Below the pieces are notes generated by a model. That model was not told the DNA's origin. It saw nothing but the letters and a program-made list of their open reading frames with translations, and made no database searches. The translations under genes and the position numbers were made by a program. Positions 50,101-63,197 of a stretch of 64,000 nucleotides of DNA are shown piece by piece; position 1 is the first letter of the stretch, and each line of letters begins with the position of its first letter. The stretch is from Gorsachius magnificus (taxonomy: Eukaryota; Chordata; Aves; Pelecaniformes; Ardeidae): positions 35,806,885-35,870,884 of the forward strand of contig CM067109.1 in assembly GCA_034008185.1 (NCBI GenBank). The letters run 5' to 3'.

Positions 50101-52136
50101 TCTTGGCCTAGGATACTGGCTGGATGTTTAATTTTATATTACCAATCTTGTACTACTTGGCAGTATGCCTCAGGTAGTCAGAAATACCCAGGCTGAAAGG
50201 AGGATGAGTGAAATAAATAATAATAAAAAGTGCTGCATGAGGGAAATAAACATTTTGCTACTTGTGTTGGATGGGATAGCAGATCTAGTCATAGTAGCAA
50301 AGAATTTTGGTGCATTTAGGGTTAAGAGAGAAAGAAAATTGCACAGTTAAAGCAATATATGTGGTACTGGATGACTTATGCTTTAAGCGTGAGCTTCCAA
50401 GAATGCTTAAAAAACTTCTGTGTTGTGGTTTAGTTTTTGCTATAGCCATACAAACATAGGATGGCTTTTCTGTTTTGTGGTTCTGGGTAAGAAAAGACTG
50501 TTCTATGAACACAGTTCAGCTCCTCAGTGTTAAGGGAGTTACCTGACTTTTTTTTCCTGCTGCTGTTTTTCTCCTGTGAGCAACATCAGAGCTTTTTGAC
50601 CCTTTTCTTTTGGCTTCGTTGGTTGGTGCAGAGTTTTACAGATTTTGCTACCTTTAAAGTGTCCAACTTTAATGACAACTCTTGGACTACTTCACTGAAA
50701 ACATACCTTCAGGAAGGCAATACTATAGCAGTCGGTCTGTGTGATGGTTTTGGTGGATTGTGCCCTTTGCTTTCTCTAAACTAGATATGCTTGTCTTGGA
50801 TCATAAGCTTGAGAGCCTAAGTATGAAGCACATTGTGAGCCTTCATGAAACAGCAGGATGTTTTGCATTCTCTTTCCCTTCTATGAGAACTCAAACTGTG
50901 ATTTTAGTGAGACTGCAAAATTCTCCAGGGAATCAAGTTTCAAACAAAGTGTTGTGTATTGAAATGTGTTACTTCAGTCTGGACAATAGGGCCAGAAGTT
51001 GCCATATAATGAGATGCAGCTTTGCAGAAGGTGTTGTCATGATAAAAGCATTTGTTCTTTGTGGCGACTACCACTGCTGAAGAAACTCAAAGAATTTAGG
51101 AACAGCTTTTTGGTGCAGAATTCAGAAAGAGACTGTAAGAACAGAAGCAAGGAAGTTCAAAGACAAGTTGAAAGAAGAATGGTAAAAGGGAGGGGTAAAA
51201 GGGTAGATTTGAAATTTTTCATTTCAAAACATGTTTCTTGCTTCTCAGTTAAGCATTGTTAGTCAATTTCAGGGGTGCAGTTAAACTCCTGTTACACATT
51301 TGTAGACAATTAACTGGAAGTACCTAATGTAGTTTTATGTTAGATTTCATAATTACCACTTAAAGAAGTGACCAAATGTTTTGTTAATTATGCTTTTCCT
51401 TAAACTATTATTGCTCTTTTCTAAATCATGCATAGTAGTAGCTTTTTCTTATATGCCAGGTTTTCTGTCCTCTGTGAACGTTGCTTAAGAATTTATTTAC
51501 CTTTTAATTAATTTTTTTAAAAACATTAATTTATTCACCATTGAAGAAAAACTACATCAACTGTAACTATCTGGGTGGCCAGTGTTTCCTGAACAGAATG
51601 CTTTAGGGAGCTGTTCTGGTGACTTCTCCCTTGATGTCATAAAACAGTTGTCATTTAAAGCAGAGGCTGTAACATATGATGGTGCCTAACCTCTGAAGTG
51701 CTTTAAGATACCAAGATGCAGAATATCTGGGTTCTTGCCATATAAAGTTCATAACTACAGTGTTTTACACTGGATCCTCTGCACATAGTCTGTAGTTGCT
51801 GCGCTAAGACAACTTTTTTTTTATGATCCACAAAAGTTTTTCTTTATTTCTCTTAAGATTTATGTCAAATTTGACTATAATATTGCAGATTTTTTCCCAT
51901 GCCTTGTCAATTTTATTACTTGTAGTTTTAGTCCAGTGAGGGTTTTTTTCTTTAATTTATCAGAGCAATTTTTTAACTGTTATTGTTGTGGTGGTAGGAA
52001 CATTCTGATAGCAATTGAAAAACAATTTGTGGTGTTTCACAAAAGCTCCATTTGTGGTGTTTCATACAAAACAGTTGACTACTTGTATTTCATTCTTCTC
52101 TGGTACATAATCTTTTTCCCCCGACCTCTATGCTAT
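47113..52136. other. About 5 kb, no gene recognised
   Basis: AT-rich, T/G-biased sequence, probably intron. Frames up to 114 codons lack family resemblance. No RNA gene or repeat was recognised. Confidence 0.5.
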
Positions 52137-52720
52137 TGTCGTGGTTTAACCCGGCTGGCAACTAAGCACCACGCAGCCGCTCGCTCACTCCCCCCCTCCC
52201 TCAGTGGGATGGGGGAGAGAATCGGGAAGGGGAAAAAAGGTTAGAGCCGAGGGCTGAGATAAAGACAGTTTAATAAGAGAAAATAATAATAATAGTAATA
52301 ATGAGAATGATAACAAAATATACAGAATATACAAAACGAATGATGCACAATGCAATTGCTCACCACCCGACGACCAATGCCCAGCCCGTCCCGAGCAGCG
52401 ATCAGTACCCGAGCAGCGATCACTCTCCCCGCGACCGACCGACCGACTGACCCCCCCCGAGCATGACGTTATATGGTATGGAATAGCTCTTTGGACAGTT
52501 TGGGTTAGCTGTCCTAGCTGTGCTCCCTCCCAGCTTGTTATGCACCTGGCCGAGCAGGAGTAGCTCAGAAAGTCCTTGAGTAGTCTGAGCACTACTTGGC
52601 AACAACTAAAAACATCAGTGTGTTATCAACATTCTTCTGGTACTACATCCAAAACACAGCACTATGCTAGCTTCTGTGAAAGAAAATTAACTCTATCCCA
52701 GCCGAAACCAGGACAGCTAT
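52132..52720. repeat. 5-bp target-site duplication flanking the solo LTR
   Basis: GCTAT occurs at 52132-52136 and again at 52716-52720, immediately outside the TG...CA ends of the LTR. A 5-bp duplication fits ERVL-class integration rather than the 6 bp typical of class II elements. Confidence 0.9.
52137..52715 (-). mobile_element. Solo LTR of an avian endogenous retrovirus, 579 bp
   Basis: Plus-strand text begins tgtcgtggtttaacccggct and ends aaaccaggaca, an abundant avian LTR family. Orientation is minus: read that way, ATTAAA lies before the CTGTCTTTATCTC segment at the poly(A) end. Both ends are intact and flanked by the perfect GCTAT duplication. No gag, pol or env sequence is present, so this is a solo LTR left by recombination between the two LTRs of a provirus. 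The promoter region keeps the CATACCATATAACGTCATGCTC block but lacks the TATATAAAC box seen in the 9.25-kb copy. It has retained many CpGs, suggesting a fairly young insertion. Confidence 0.95.
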
Positions 52721-52728
52721 TTTGACAG

Positions 52729-53228
52729 ATCATAGAATCATAGAATGGTTTGGGTTGGAAGGGACCCCTAGAGGTCATCTAGTCCAACCCCCCTGCAGTG
52801 AGCAGGGACACCGCTAACTATCAGGTTGCTCAGAGCCCCATCCAACCTGGCCTTGAATGTTTCCAGGGATGAGGCCTCCACCACCTCTCTGGGCAACCCG
52901 TTCCAGTGTTTCACCACCCTCATTGTAAAGAATTTCTTCCTTATATCTAGTCTAAACCTACCCTGGTTTAGTTTAAAACCATTACTCCTTGTCCTGTCAC
53001 ATCAGGCCCTGCTAAAAAGTTTGTCCCCATCTTTCCTATAGGCCCCCTTTAAGCACTGAAAGGCCGCAATCAGGTCTCCCTTCACCCTTCTCTTCTCCAG
53101 GATGAACAACCCCAACTCTCTCAGGCTGTCCTCATAGGAGAGGTGCTCCAGCGCTCAGCATTTTTATAGCCCTCCTCTGGACCTGCTCCAACAGTTCCAT
53201 GTCCTTCTGGTGTGGAGGGCTCCAGAGA
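52729..53228 (-). mobile_element. CR1 LINE, 3'-end fragment of about 500 bp
   Basis: A clean CR1 3' end in minus orientation: atcatagaatcatagaatgg, then gtttgggttggaagggaccc, catctagtccaaccccc, catccaacctggccttgaat and gcctccaccacctctctggg. The sequence stays close to the family pattern until about 53228 (tggtgtggagggctccag), where the 5' truncation lies. Its tail begins only about 8 bp from the target duplication of the adjacent solo LTR. Confidence 0.97.
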
Positions 53229-56200
53229 TCTCATTAGAGAGTTACTTACAGAGTTTGAAAGTAGAGGGTCATCTCCAGATTATATTGAAAATTTTCCGAC
53301 TCCACAGGCACACTGTGTGAACACCTTAAGAAAAACATTCTGTACTGCCTTTCCTTCCTTGTTATTTACGCTCTTGCAACCATTTCATTAAGAATCTGCA
53401 GTGTCTCGCCTGTTGAAACTGGTAGTGGGTGGGAGGGTTAGTATGAGAATTTTTACCTTCCAAGTGAAAGTTTGAGGTTGAGAGTATGCTTACAGGTGCC
53501 CACACAGACTCTTTGCTGCTGGCTTGCCTGCTGGCCATGGGGCACACAGTCTGTGTAGCTTGTACGTTTGATTGCATAAGAACTAGTGAAGCAGAATTAT
53601 TTTTTTAATTTCCTGGGCTGAATAAGCTCTTTTATTCATACCACTTGGTCCTGTAGAAGGTTATGGTTAGAAAGACGCACAGGTTTTGGCAGAAGTACAA
53701 GACCTTCCTGTAGCCATTAAGTAAGATTATCTTTCCAAAGTTAGTTTTAGGAACACATTTAGCTGCCTGGCAGGTACTGATATAAAGGTTTTACTCTCTT
53801 TTATTCTTCTGTTGGGTTAACTGGTCGTTGAAGATCCCAGCTGCTTCTGGGTGTTCAATTGGTAGGTTTTCAGTAGAAAACTTAGGGGAGGTTGAAATCT
53901 GCATCACTTAGCTGAGGTCTCCTGTGTGCAGCAGAATTTATGCATTGTCCTGATTCTGCAGAATAAAGCTTTCTGTCAGTTTTTGTTTAAAAAGAAAGAA
54001 ACTAGAAGTATATTTGAAGTGCAATATTTGGAGATAACCTGGGATAAATCAGAATTTTGAAGCTGCTTTGTAACTTCCGAGTTGCATAGCCAGCCTTATG
54101 GTGGCTTTGACCAGTGTTTATTATGACGCTGCCTTTGTTGCAGTTTAACTTTGTGTCCAGAGTGGACAGCACATACTGCTTGTGGAAGGAATTGATGGTG
54201 TATCTTGAGAGCATGTTGGCTATAGGAACACTTAATTTAATGTGGGAAAGCAAGCACTGAATGGGATGGAGCCCTCCAGGAGAAAACGGATTTCTTGATT
54301 TTAAGGCAGGAACTGCCATGGCAAACTGAATTCTGTTCCTGACTTTGCTATATGGTGACAGGTAAATATACCACATATGCTACACTTTTTGCAGGAGCTT
54401 TTTGGTTTTTCCTTCCTAGATACCTTATGTGAGCTTGGGTCTAGTTTTGCAGAGCTCTGGGCATATCTGACTGCAACTGAGATCAATGAAAACAGTACTG
54501 TCAAAGTTCGGAATCAAGTAGCTTGCACTGAGTGCAACATCAACTTTTGCTTTGTTCTTTCAGGCAAAAGAAAAATGGTGAATGATCCTTCTCTATGCTG
54601 AGTGTCCTGTGTAACTGAGTTAGGAGTGCAGGAGAAAATGTGACTGTTTTCACACTGTCATGATATACAGAGAGGTTGAATTTAATGTTGTGCATGCTAT
54701 AGTAATTAAATTTCCTGAAGTTCACTTCTCATTTGTAATGTGATTTTGCTTTAGAGCCATTTAAAAGTTTTAACTGGACTTCCAAAACATTTACAGTATT
54801 TTCAAAAAATTCTCCTTACTTTCAGCTGAGATACTTTTCTTTTTTCCCCTTTTTGTAAAAGGTGAAATCAGTGAGCTGATACTTCAGACAATTGCTTAAA
54901 GGGTATTGCTGACTTCAGTTGAACGTAAAATTGTTCATATTTTGTTCTTCTTACTGTGTCTAGATGAATACCATGCCCTCCCTCGCTTTTGTTTTTGTCA
55001 AATAAGGAGGTTCTGTTCTGAAAGACCTGTTGTGTTCCATAAGAATGTTAGTATCAGGTTGAACAGGATCCTTTCTTCTCCTTTCCCTTCAGTTTTCTCA
55101 ATTTTCTGTCCCTCCCTCACTGACAGACCTCTTGAGCTGCAAATGTGTATGTGTGAAAATGAGCTCTGAATGAAGTGACGGACTAGAAGCTTTCAGTAAT
55201 TTTTCAAAAAGTCTTGCATCTGACATTGCATCCCCTTGGGAACAGACAAACCAGAAAAATCTATAAGAGCCTTGCTAGAAAATATGGAGGTTGATGTGTT
55301 AGTCTCCTGTACGCAGACTTATGCTTGGACATACATGCACTTGCCTCCTTCTCCCCACCCCCCCATGGAGGCATAAATGGGACACAAGCTTGTCATTTGG
55401 CCTCAACTTGCTTGGCAGCTGATCAGCTTTTAAATTAGCAGGTGTGAAGAAATATATAGAAACCACAGAATTTCCTATATGCCTTAAGAGTGCCTATTAA
55501 ATGGACAGAATGTAGAGGGATGTAGGCTGTCCAGTTGCAAATAGTTGCTCACAGCTACAAAGCAGAACTACTATGGAGGTAATGTGCCTCACAGTCTGCT
55601 TTGTTCACTGGAATCCAGACAGAGCACACAGCTTTGCCGTGCACAGAAATATCTTTAGAATGGTCTTAAAAAAAAATAAATCCATGATTATGTGTTTCTT
55701 TGTACTTCCAAAACAAAGTGGTCCAAATAGTTCAGCCTTCTGCTTAAAGCTGATTTAATGGCTAAGCATCTGAATACTTCTGCTGCAACAAACTAGCAGG
55801 AACAGAGAAAACCTGATGCCAGTGATCCGGTTTCTCAGTCTCAATGCTGGCAAACAGAGATAAGTAAAAATGGAACATTAACTTGTGAGTGACTCGGGAT
55901 TTCCAGTGGTAACAGAACTATTCTGGGATTGGCACTCTGTAGAGTTAATACTTTGAGTAAACCAGGTGGGCCAATGGTTGGAGAACAGTGCAGGTTGCAT
56001 CCCCACTCTGTGGAAGTTGACGGTTTGTGCAGAAGGAGACTTAATTCACTGTTCCATTGGAAGGCTGTCTCCAGGCCAGGAACGCATCTTTATAACCTCA
56101 GGTCTAGTTCCCCCCATGCCTTTTTAAAGGTATTTTATGGTCTCTTCTGATAGCCACAAAAGATAATGAGAAAATAAATCCTCTTATAGCATCTGGTGAG

Positions 56201-58974
56201 TAAGTTCGGTGGGGGACTTTCTGCAGGCCTTACTTACTAAAATCCAGTGGGTATAGTCTCACTTCTTAGTTTGATCTATGTCATTGTTTCACCTGTTAGG
56301 AAGTGAGAACAGCAGGTTCTGCATTTTGATAAATGGGCTGAAGGCTGTCTCATTTCTCTGTAGCAGCTGTAACTAACTCCCTCTCTTCTGCTGTAGTATT
56401 AGTTTGTAACAGTAATGCTACATTCGGTGGATTGCAGAGGATTGTCCAGCTGGCCTAGGACATCCTCTGAAATTCTTGTTCCTTCTTGCTTGATAACAAT
56501 CCCAGCTTTCACAGATGTTCAGGTAACAACTGCACTGTTGACTCCGGTGGGTATTGTAAGCAGAAGTAGATCAGCCTGGCTGCAGAAGTGTCATGCCTTT
56601 CCTTAAGAGTGCTGAAGGAATATAAGTAGTTTGACTTTGGGATTGACTGAGTGGCGTTTAAAGCAGGATTTGGCAAGTTGTTGCTTTTCTTTAGGCACAT
56701 ACTAGATGTGGCTGTAAGAGTGAGATTATGTCTGTTATCTCTCTTTGTGTGGAAGCGAAAGACCATGAGATCAGGGCCAGATCCCTCTTCGTTAGTCTTT
56801 CATTTCAGTGAGTAGCAACTAGTGGATGCTTCAGGAGTAGTGTGGGAGCAAAAGAAGCAGTGAAGGTCTTGGTCTGTGCTTCCAGCTGTTGACAACTAGT
56901 AATGGATAGTGATCTCATGGTCTATAATCACATTTGATCCACAGCTATCTGTGGCATCCTATGGCAAAAAGTTCCACAGCTGGGAGAGGGATTGTGTGGG
57001 AAAATTATGACTTAACTGTACAACTTCACAGTGCTGACAGTTGTCCTGAGAGAATTGGTGAGTAATCGTTCTCTACTTATTTTCATCACACAGGTGTAGT
57101 GTCCCTTAGTTACCTCTTCTCTAAGCTGAAACTTTCTGTGATCTCTTCATGTCCTGGCCGTTCTTGCTGCAAGTCTCTGTGTTGTCTGCCAGGTGTGAGT
57201 CATAATCTGGTTTATGCCTTTGACTCCCGCTGCTCTGCATCTGCCTCCTTGACAAATTCGGCTCTCTTGTAATCTTCACCTTATTCCCTGAAGGGTCATG
57301 CAGCTGGAGTTTTGCATGAGGATGTTGCTGCTACCAACTTGCTCTCTCCTAACCTTCCATGCTCTGGCATCCTCTTTGTAGATGAACTGTTAAAGCCTCT
57401 TAGTAATGTGGTAAGCTGTGTTAACCCTCAGCTAGCCTAGCCTCAGGTAGCTTTTGTGTAGCTTGATTTTATCATGGGTATGATGCACTGAAAACCAGGT
57501 GAATATCCTGATATGTGTGCAGGTGCTTATCCCTATACCTTGATAATTAATTTCATTAATTGTACTTTTTTTTTTAATCTAGGGAGTGATTCAGAAAGCA
57601 TACTAATTCTGGAAAGGTTGTGCAATTGGGTTCTCTGTTTCTTAATTTTCTTATCAAATGTAGTCCTTTGGACAGTACAAAGACTTTCTTGACTGCAAGA
57701 ATTGTCTCTGAATTCTTTCTTCATTTTGCCTAGTAAAAAATGAAGAAGACCAGATTAAGTTCTCTCTCTCATATGCATAACCTCACAACAAAGTTTTGTC
57801 GGTCTGAACTAGCAAACAGTATGTGCAAGAAATAGCTCTTGACTTCCTTCTCTGAGCAGTAACGACACTTAATCTTTTTAGTCCTTTTAGGGCATTGTAT
57901 CTTCAGGTTTTCTGGTTGAGATTAATAGGACTTTTAAGCTTATGAGAAACAGATTCTTTGATGCAGGAGCCCACCAATATATGTAATTATTTTTTGGAAG
58001 ATGACAATTTTTTAATCCAGAAAACTTAATTTGCTTGTTTCCAGTTAGACCTTACATTGGATCACTATATTGAATTATACCTTTTCCAGACAAGATCACA
58101 GATAATGATCAGTGTTGTAATGAGTTTCCTTAATACAAATAAATTGTGCCACAGGTTTTGTGATTCTGCAGGAAGATCATTTTGATATGTAAATTCCTTG
58201 TTTACATTGATTACATCTTTGGCATTACATCTCAGTTTATTTTTCAGTCAGTTACATAGGGTCTTCCACTTGGTAACTGTGGTGCTCTTACTTAAAACTG
58301 AACTTAAACGTAAGCTGAAAAACAGGGGACATTCGTGGAAAGCCTTTGTAAGGTTTCCAAGTTCTCAGGAACAATGTTTGTTCAAGCTTGTAGCCCCTCC
58401 TATTTCTGTTGCATACACGCGAAAATTAATAGATTCTGCCTGCTTAAAATTGCGGATTCAGAAGTTGTACTACAATCCAGTAAGGTCATCAAGTTTGTCC
58501 CAAATTATGCTTTTTTAGAAGGAAAAAATAATTAAGGCAGAGTTATTACTAGTTCTTGCATTGAACTTTGCTAGGGTTAAATTGAGCAGAAATTTGAAAC
58601 ACGTTTCATAAATTCACAACTTTTGATTGTCTGAATGTGTGCAGTTGGGGAACTGTTCTTTGACTGTACATTTTTTTATATTTTGATGTGACTGTATACT
58701 GGGAATGTTGCAAATGCACATTGGAAGAAAGAACTGCTGGGTTTTCTTCCTTATTCTCTGAATAGACAGACAGCGCTTTGGTTTTGGAATAGTTTCATTC
58801 TCTACTGCCTTACTGTAAAGCACCTGCCTCACCCTAAAGCCTCACCCTATTCTCACCCTGAAGCTAGTGGACAGTATATTATGTTCTTGCATCCTCATTT
58901 GTGGGTAACATGCTATCTTAAGAAGTGGCCAAACCAGCTGAAATTCAGAGAAAATTACAATTTGTATTGCCACC
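53229..58974. other. About 5.7 kb, no gene recognised
   Basis: AT-rich, T/G-biased DNA with no supported exon, RNA gene or mobile element. The 124-codon minus-strand frame at 54002-54376 has no recognisable domain. Confidence 0.5.
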
Positions 58975-59252
58975 AGTTGAGACAACTCTGATTGTGGGAC
59001 TGAGGATGAGAGGCAATGAGTACAAGCTGAAACACAGGAGGTTCCTTCTGAATGTCAGGAGACTCTGAGAGTGAGCTTTGGCACAGGTTGCCCAGGGAGA
59101 TTGTGGAGTCTCCGACCTTGGATTTATTCACAAGCTGTCTGGACATCATCCTGGGCAACCTGCTCTAGGGGGTCCTGCTTGAGCAGGGGAGTTGGACAAG
59201 ATGACCTCCAGAGATCCCTTCCCTTTCCAGCCTCAATGATTCTGTGATTCTT
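58975..59252 (+). mobile_element. CR1 LINE, short 3'-end copy
   Basis: Plus-strand CR1: gggactgaggatgagaggca, then caagctgaaacacaggagg, gcacaggttgcccagggag, ctgggcaacctgctctagg and ttggacaagatgacctccag, ending in aatgattctgtgattctt. The tail type (gattctgtg) matches the subfamily of the 46.8-kb copy and not that of the 52.7-kb copy. Confidence 0.93.
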
Positions 59253-59942
59253 TAGTCTTTTTCACAGCTTGTGAAGACTTGTTTCCGTAGTAATCAGCAA
59301 TCATAACGTATCATTTCTTCCACATTAAAAGGGCTGTCATCATTTTGCTTTGAAGCATGAAATGGAAAGTTGCTACCTCCAGAAATGTTCTCTTTCTTCC
59401 AGAAGTGCTTTCTCTTCTAATACTTGGAGGTGATTTTTAAGGCATTTCAAAGAAAAACACTTGACCAGGAATTGATATGAACTAACTTCAGAAGGTGAAA
59501 ATCAAATACTGTTAAGTTTCAGGTAAAGGCTGTAGATGAAGATCAGTTTAGGTAGAGCATCCCAACTTCTGCTTTGTAGTTGAAAGCCCTCTTGCAGAAG
59601 AACACCTTCTGCTGCCTCTAACTACGCCTGATTGTAATGGCAGATGTGGAAAGCATCTTGCCATAAAAAACTCTTTGCAGGAGAGAGGAAAACTGAAGCA
59701 AATACACATTTCTGTTAAAACATTTGTGCCTTTGGTAATATATTTGGTTATGAATTTAAACCTTTTTTTTCCAGAATGTTAACTGCTGTTCTAATTTGGG
59801 CTTTAAATAAAAATTGACAAGCTTTCACAGACGAGAAATACTGTTTTCTGACTGTCTCTTGTAACATACCAGATTAATTTTATAAAGGAAGGTAAGAGGT
59901 ATGCTTTCATTTGAGTGGCTGGGTTTGTCACCCTGTTAATAA

Positions 59943-59962
59943 TTTTTTTTTTTTTTTTTTTC
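59943..59962 (+). repeat. Poly-T tract, 20 bp
   Basis: An uninterrupted T run. Confidence 0.95.
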
Positions 59963-61106
59963 TGTTACTGAAAAGCATAATCTCTCTAAAGCTTTGTCAA
60001 TTAGGCAACTTTTAACTCTCTGGAAAAACTTTCACTCCATGGAGAGAAAGGGGGTGATGCAAGATTTCCTACAATGAGAGTGACAACTACTTATTTGGGG
60101 ACGACAAGCTTTTAGCTGGCTCAAAACCCAGCTGGCTTTATTGCAGTAGCATCTTATTTTGTTATAACAGTCTTTTTGAAGGCAAGGTGATGTGCTTGCT
60201 TTCCCATTCTGGGTTGTCGGGAAACTAGGTGCCACCTGGGTTTGAAGTTTTGCAAGGTTGTGATTATGAGGTTTTAAAGTTCTTTACTTTTTTCCACCCA
60301 TAAAACTAGCTTTTAGGAAAGAAGAAGAAAAAAATCAAAGTCTTTGAAAGATGAGTTTTTTCTGATTAATCTATAAAGTGAAAATGCATATTCTGCCTCT
60401 CGAGTGGCAAATAAATGAGGTGGTCTAACCAAGGCACACATTCAGATGTGTCAGCAGTGCAAATTGCTGATCATGGAGGAAAATCTGTTCATTTGTTCTT
60501 CAGTTCAGTGCTGAGGTAGTGCTTTACCTTGCAAGAACTTCTCCCTTCAGTATGAAAGAAGAGATGCTAGAAAAAGAAACCCACGCCATTCCAAAGAAAT
60601 GTAGAAGACAAAAAGATGTGTTGGCCAGTTTTTAATTACTGTCATTTCTCCACGTAGCTTTTGTGAAATACCATACACAAGATGGGGTGGGGGTGTGAAG
60701 CAGTTTGCAGTTTGCTATCTGGAGATGGCATGGGCAGTCTGTTCACCAGAGCTTTCGTAAGGAAATGAACGCTGGACATTCTTGCAGAGCTAGCCTGGGA
60801 CAGTGGCAGAAAAGTACCTACACAAAAGCAGAGTTCTTCAGAAGAATTAACCACATCAGACCTTGCAACAGCTACAAGGTCCTCAGTTGTAGAAATCATG
60901 ACAAATTCACCTTGGTTAGTGGAGATGGTGTTAACGAATAAGGTGAACACTTTTTATGTGCTGTGGAGATCCACTGGTCACATCAGGCCTGGCTGTTTTG
61001 TGCATTGCTGCCAATAAAAGTATTTGCTGGAGGCTCCATGTTTGGTAACTGGCCATTGCAGCTGCTCTGACTCTGAAGGTGTAAGGAAAACATGGTGTGG
61101 GGGGTA

Positions 61107-61125
61107 GTGTGTGTGTGTGTGTGTG
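61107..61125 (+). repeat. (GT)n microsatellite
   Basis: An uninterrupted GT dinucleotide run. Confidence 0.85.
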
Positions 61126-61672
61126 GTGTAGAACTTTAGCTTCTTTGTGGTATACCTCTAACTTGTTAATATTGTTTGGTTTGTATAATCAAATGGTGAT
61201 AAAGTTTGTGAACATAGAGTTTGTGTTTTTATTCTTTTATTCTTTTTAGAAACAAATGTTCATGTTCTGCAACAGCTTTGGTTTATATAAAACTGCTCAT
61301 ATCCTATGGTAGACTCTGTGCTGTGATTTTGAAGTCGGGCAAACGGGAATGGTTCATAATTCTGTTGTACTGGTATTTTCTTTGAGCTCTCCCTCTAATA
61401 ACATGCTCCAAAAATTCTGCACCAACAGTTCAGCAATATTAATTGCCTTGTGGCTAAATTGGAGCTCCAGCTGACCAGGAGTGCAGTGCCAGAGGCTTCA
61501 CTGAGCTCTCTCAAAGGCTGCTCCCTGAGGTTTTCCTGCCCACCAGCACGTCACATTGTTGCAGAGGTGCACAAAGTCAAATTAGGCAGGTGATGTAATC
61601 CCAAATAAGATTTATCCTAATCAAAAGTGTTTTGGTACTCTGACGAACATTAGTAAACTTGGAGGTTCAGGA

Positions 61673-62180
61673 TGACAACGGGACTTAATACTACACAACT
61701 GACTTACAAATTCCTGCGCTGTAGAACAAAGACTCGAGATGTGCAATCGCACTCACCTAATAAGGCGAGGGTGCTCGACCTCAAGGAGTTACCTCAGGCG
61801 ACCTCCCAGCCCAAGGTAGCTGGTAGTTTTTCCCCATAGAAGAGCTGCAGACCTGCTGCTCCGAGGACAAACGACTCAGTTTGCCCACTGGCAGACCTAT
61901 ATATAACCTAAGTAGAAGTGGTCAGGTAAGGCCAAGTCAGCTCCTATCGGCTGAGGACTCTTATCTACTGGTGACTGTGCGCATGACAACAGTGACAGTG
62001 AGGGTGCGAAAAGTTGAGAAGAAGCACGAGAAGAATCAGTGGCCGCTCTGTTTGAACAGTCGGAAAGCCCCGGTCTTTGTCAGGGTGGGTGCCCTTGCCA
62101 CACACGGACATGGTTATTTGATTTCCATGTAGCAGTTAATGTCTCTGATGGCCAGTGTCCTCCTTTGCGTGGTGAGTCCA
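61673..62180 (+). mobile_element. Candidate solo LTR with TATA box, tentative
   Basis: A block of about 500 bp with many more CpGs than its flanks (for example ctcgag, caatcgc, ggcgagg, ctcgacc, ggcgacc, tccgag). It contains a clear TATATATAA box at 61898-61906 on the plus strand. If the ends are TGACAACG (61673) and GAGTCCA (62180), the flanking pentamers are CAGGA and CAGGC, a four-of-five match to a target duplication. This would suit a young ERV LTR. No poly(A) signal was identified and the family was not firmly recognised. A promoter or exon of a host gene is the alternative. Confidence 0.35.
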
Positions 62181-63197
62181 CAGGCAGGTTTATCAATCCA
62201 GCAGCCTACTGCAGGCTTGTATGCTGTAGCTGCTGTGCAGTGACTCACTAATGCTGTAGTATAGCACCTTTAAAAAGACAGTGCTGCAGATGGAGTGCTG
62301 TGTGTGTCCTTTTGTATTCAAAAGGGTTTAAAGTTCAGATCAAATTTTGGTACGGCGTTATTGCTGCTTACCAATACAGCCTCTACTTTTCCAATGGCAG
62401 GGGCTGTGGGTTGTACTGGAAAATGTTACTCTAATATCTGAAGTACTCAGGAAGCATTAGTGAGTGTGAAAAACATCAGTCTGGGTCGTGTTACTTAAGA
62501 CTTATTTCTGATACTGTTCTGTGTCGGGGAGAAGCCTTTTCTAATGCTCTACGTCTTTGCTGGAGTAACTCTGTCCCAACAACCTAGGGGTCTGCAGTCT
62601 AGCTTTAGGATGCAAGCACAGAAATTCTTAGTGTTTCCCCAAAGGTAAAACATACTTCAGCTGTTGGAGTGTTTTTGTGAAATTTCTTCATTGCATGGTG
62701 TATTTTTTTCTTAAGGGAGAAAAGTAGCTAAGGGTAGGACTTGAATTGCATTACCCTCCATGCAAAAATACCCCCTCCCATTACAAAACAAACTTGTCCT
62801 TCTCCAAAATCAGTCAGAAACTTTTATTTTCCATTGACCTACACTTCTGTCCCCAGATTTCTTCACCCTCTTAAATGGTCAGATAGTGTTCCTAACAGAT
62901 ATCTCATCAGAGTTTCCCTTTTACTGTATATATGTTTGTATTACCACACTTTGGAATTTTATGTATGTGGATTTTTTCCCCATTCTCTTACTTCTGCTCT
63001 TAGTTCTGAGGCATGCAGAGGCAGGGATGACAGTAGGGGCATACTTAGGTGGTAGTTACTCTGTCCATTTGCTCCCTGATCAGGGCTCTGGATGAGTTGG
63101 GGAGGAGAAGGTTGGGTTTTATGGAGGATTTAATTACTGCAGTTTGTGAATAGCTGGGAGCCTCAGGGTAGTCCTGCAGGTGGCCCCAGAGACACAG

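Larger units (their letters stand above)
59253..61672. other. About 2.4 kb, no gene recognised
   Basis: AT-rich DNA with a 20-bp T run (59943-59962) and a (GT)n run (61107-61125). No supported exon or RNA gene. Confidence 0.5.
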
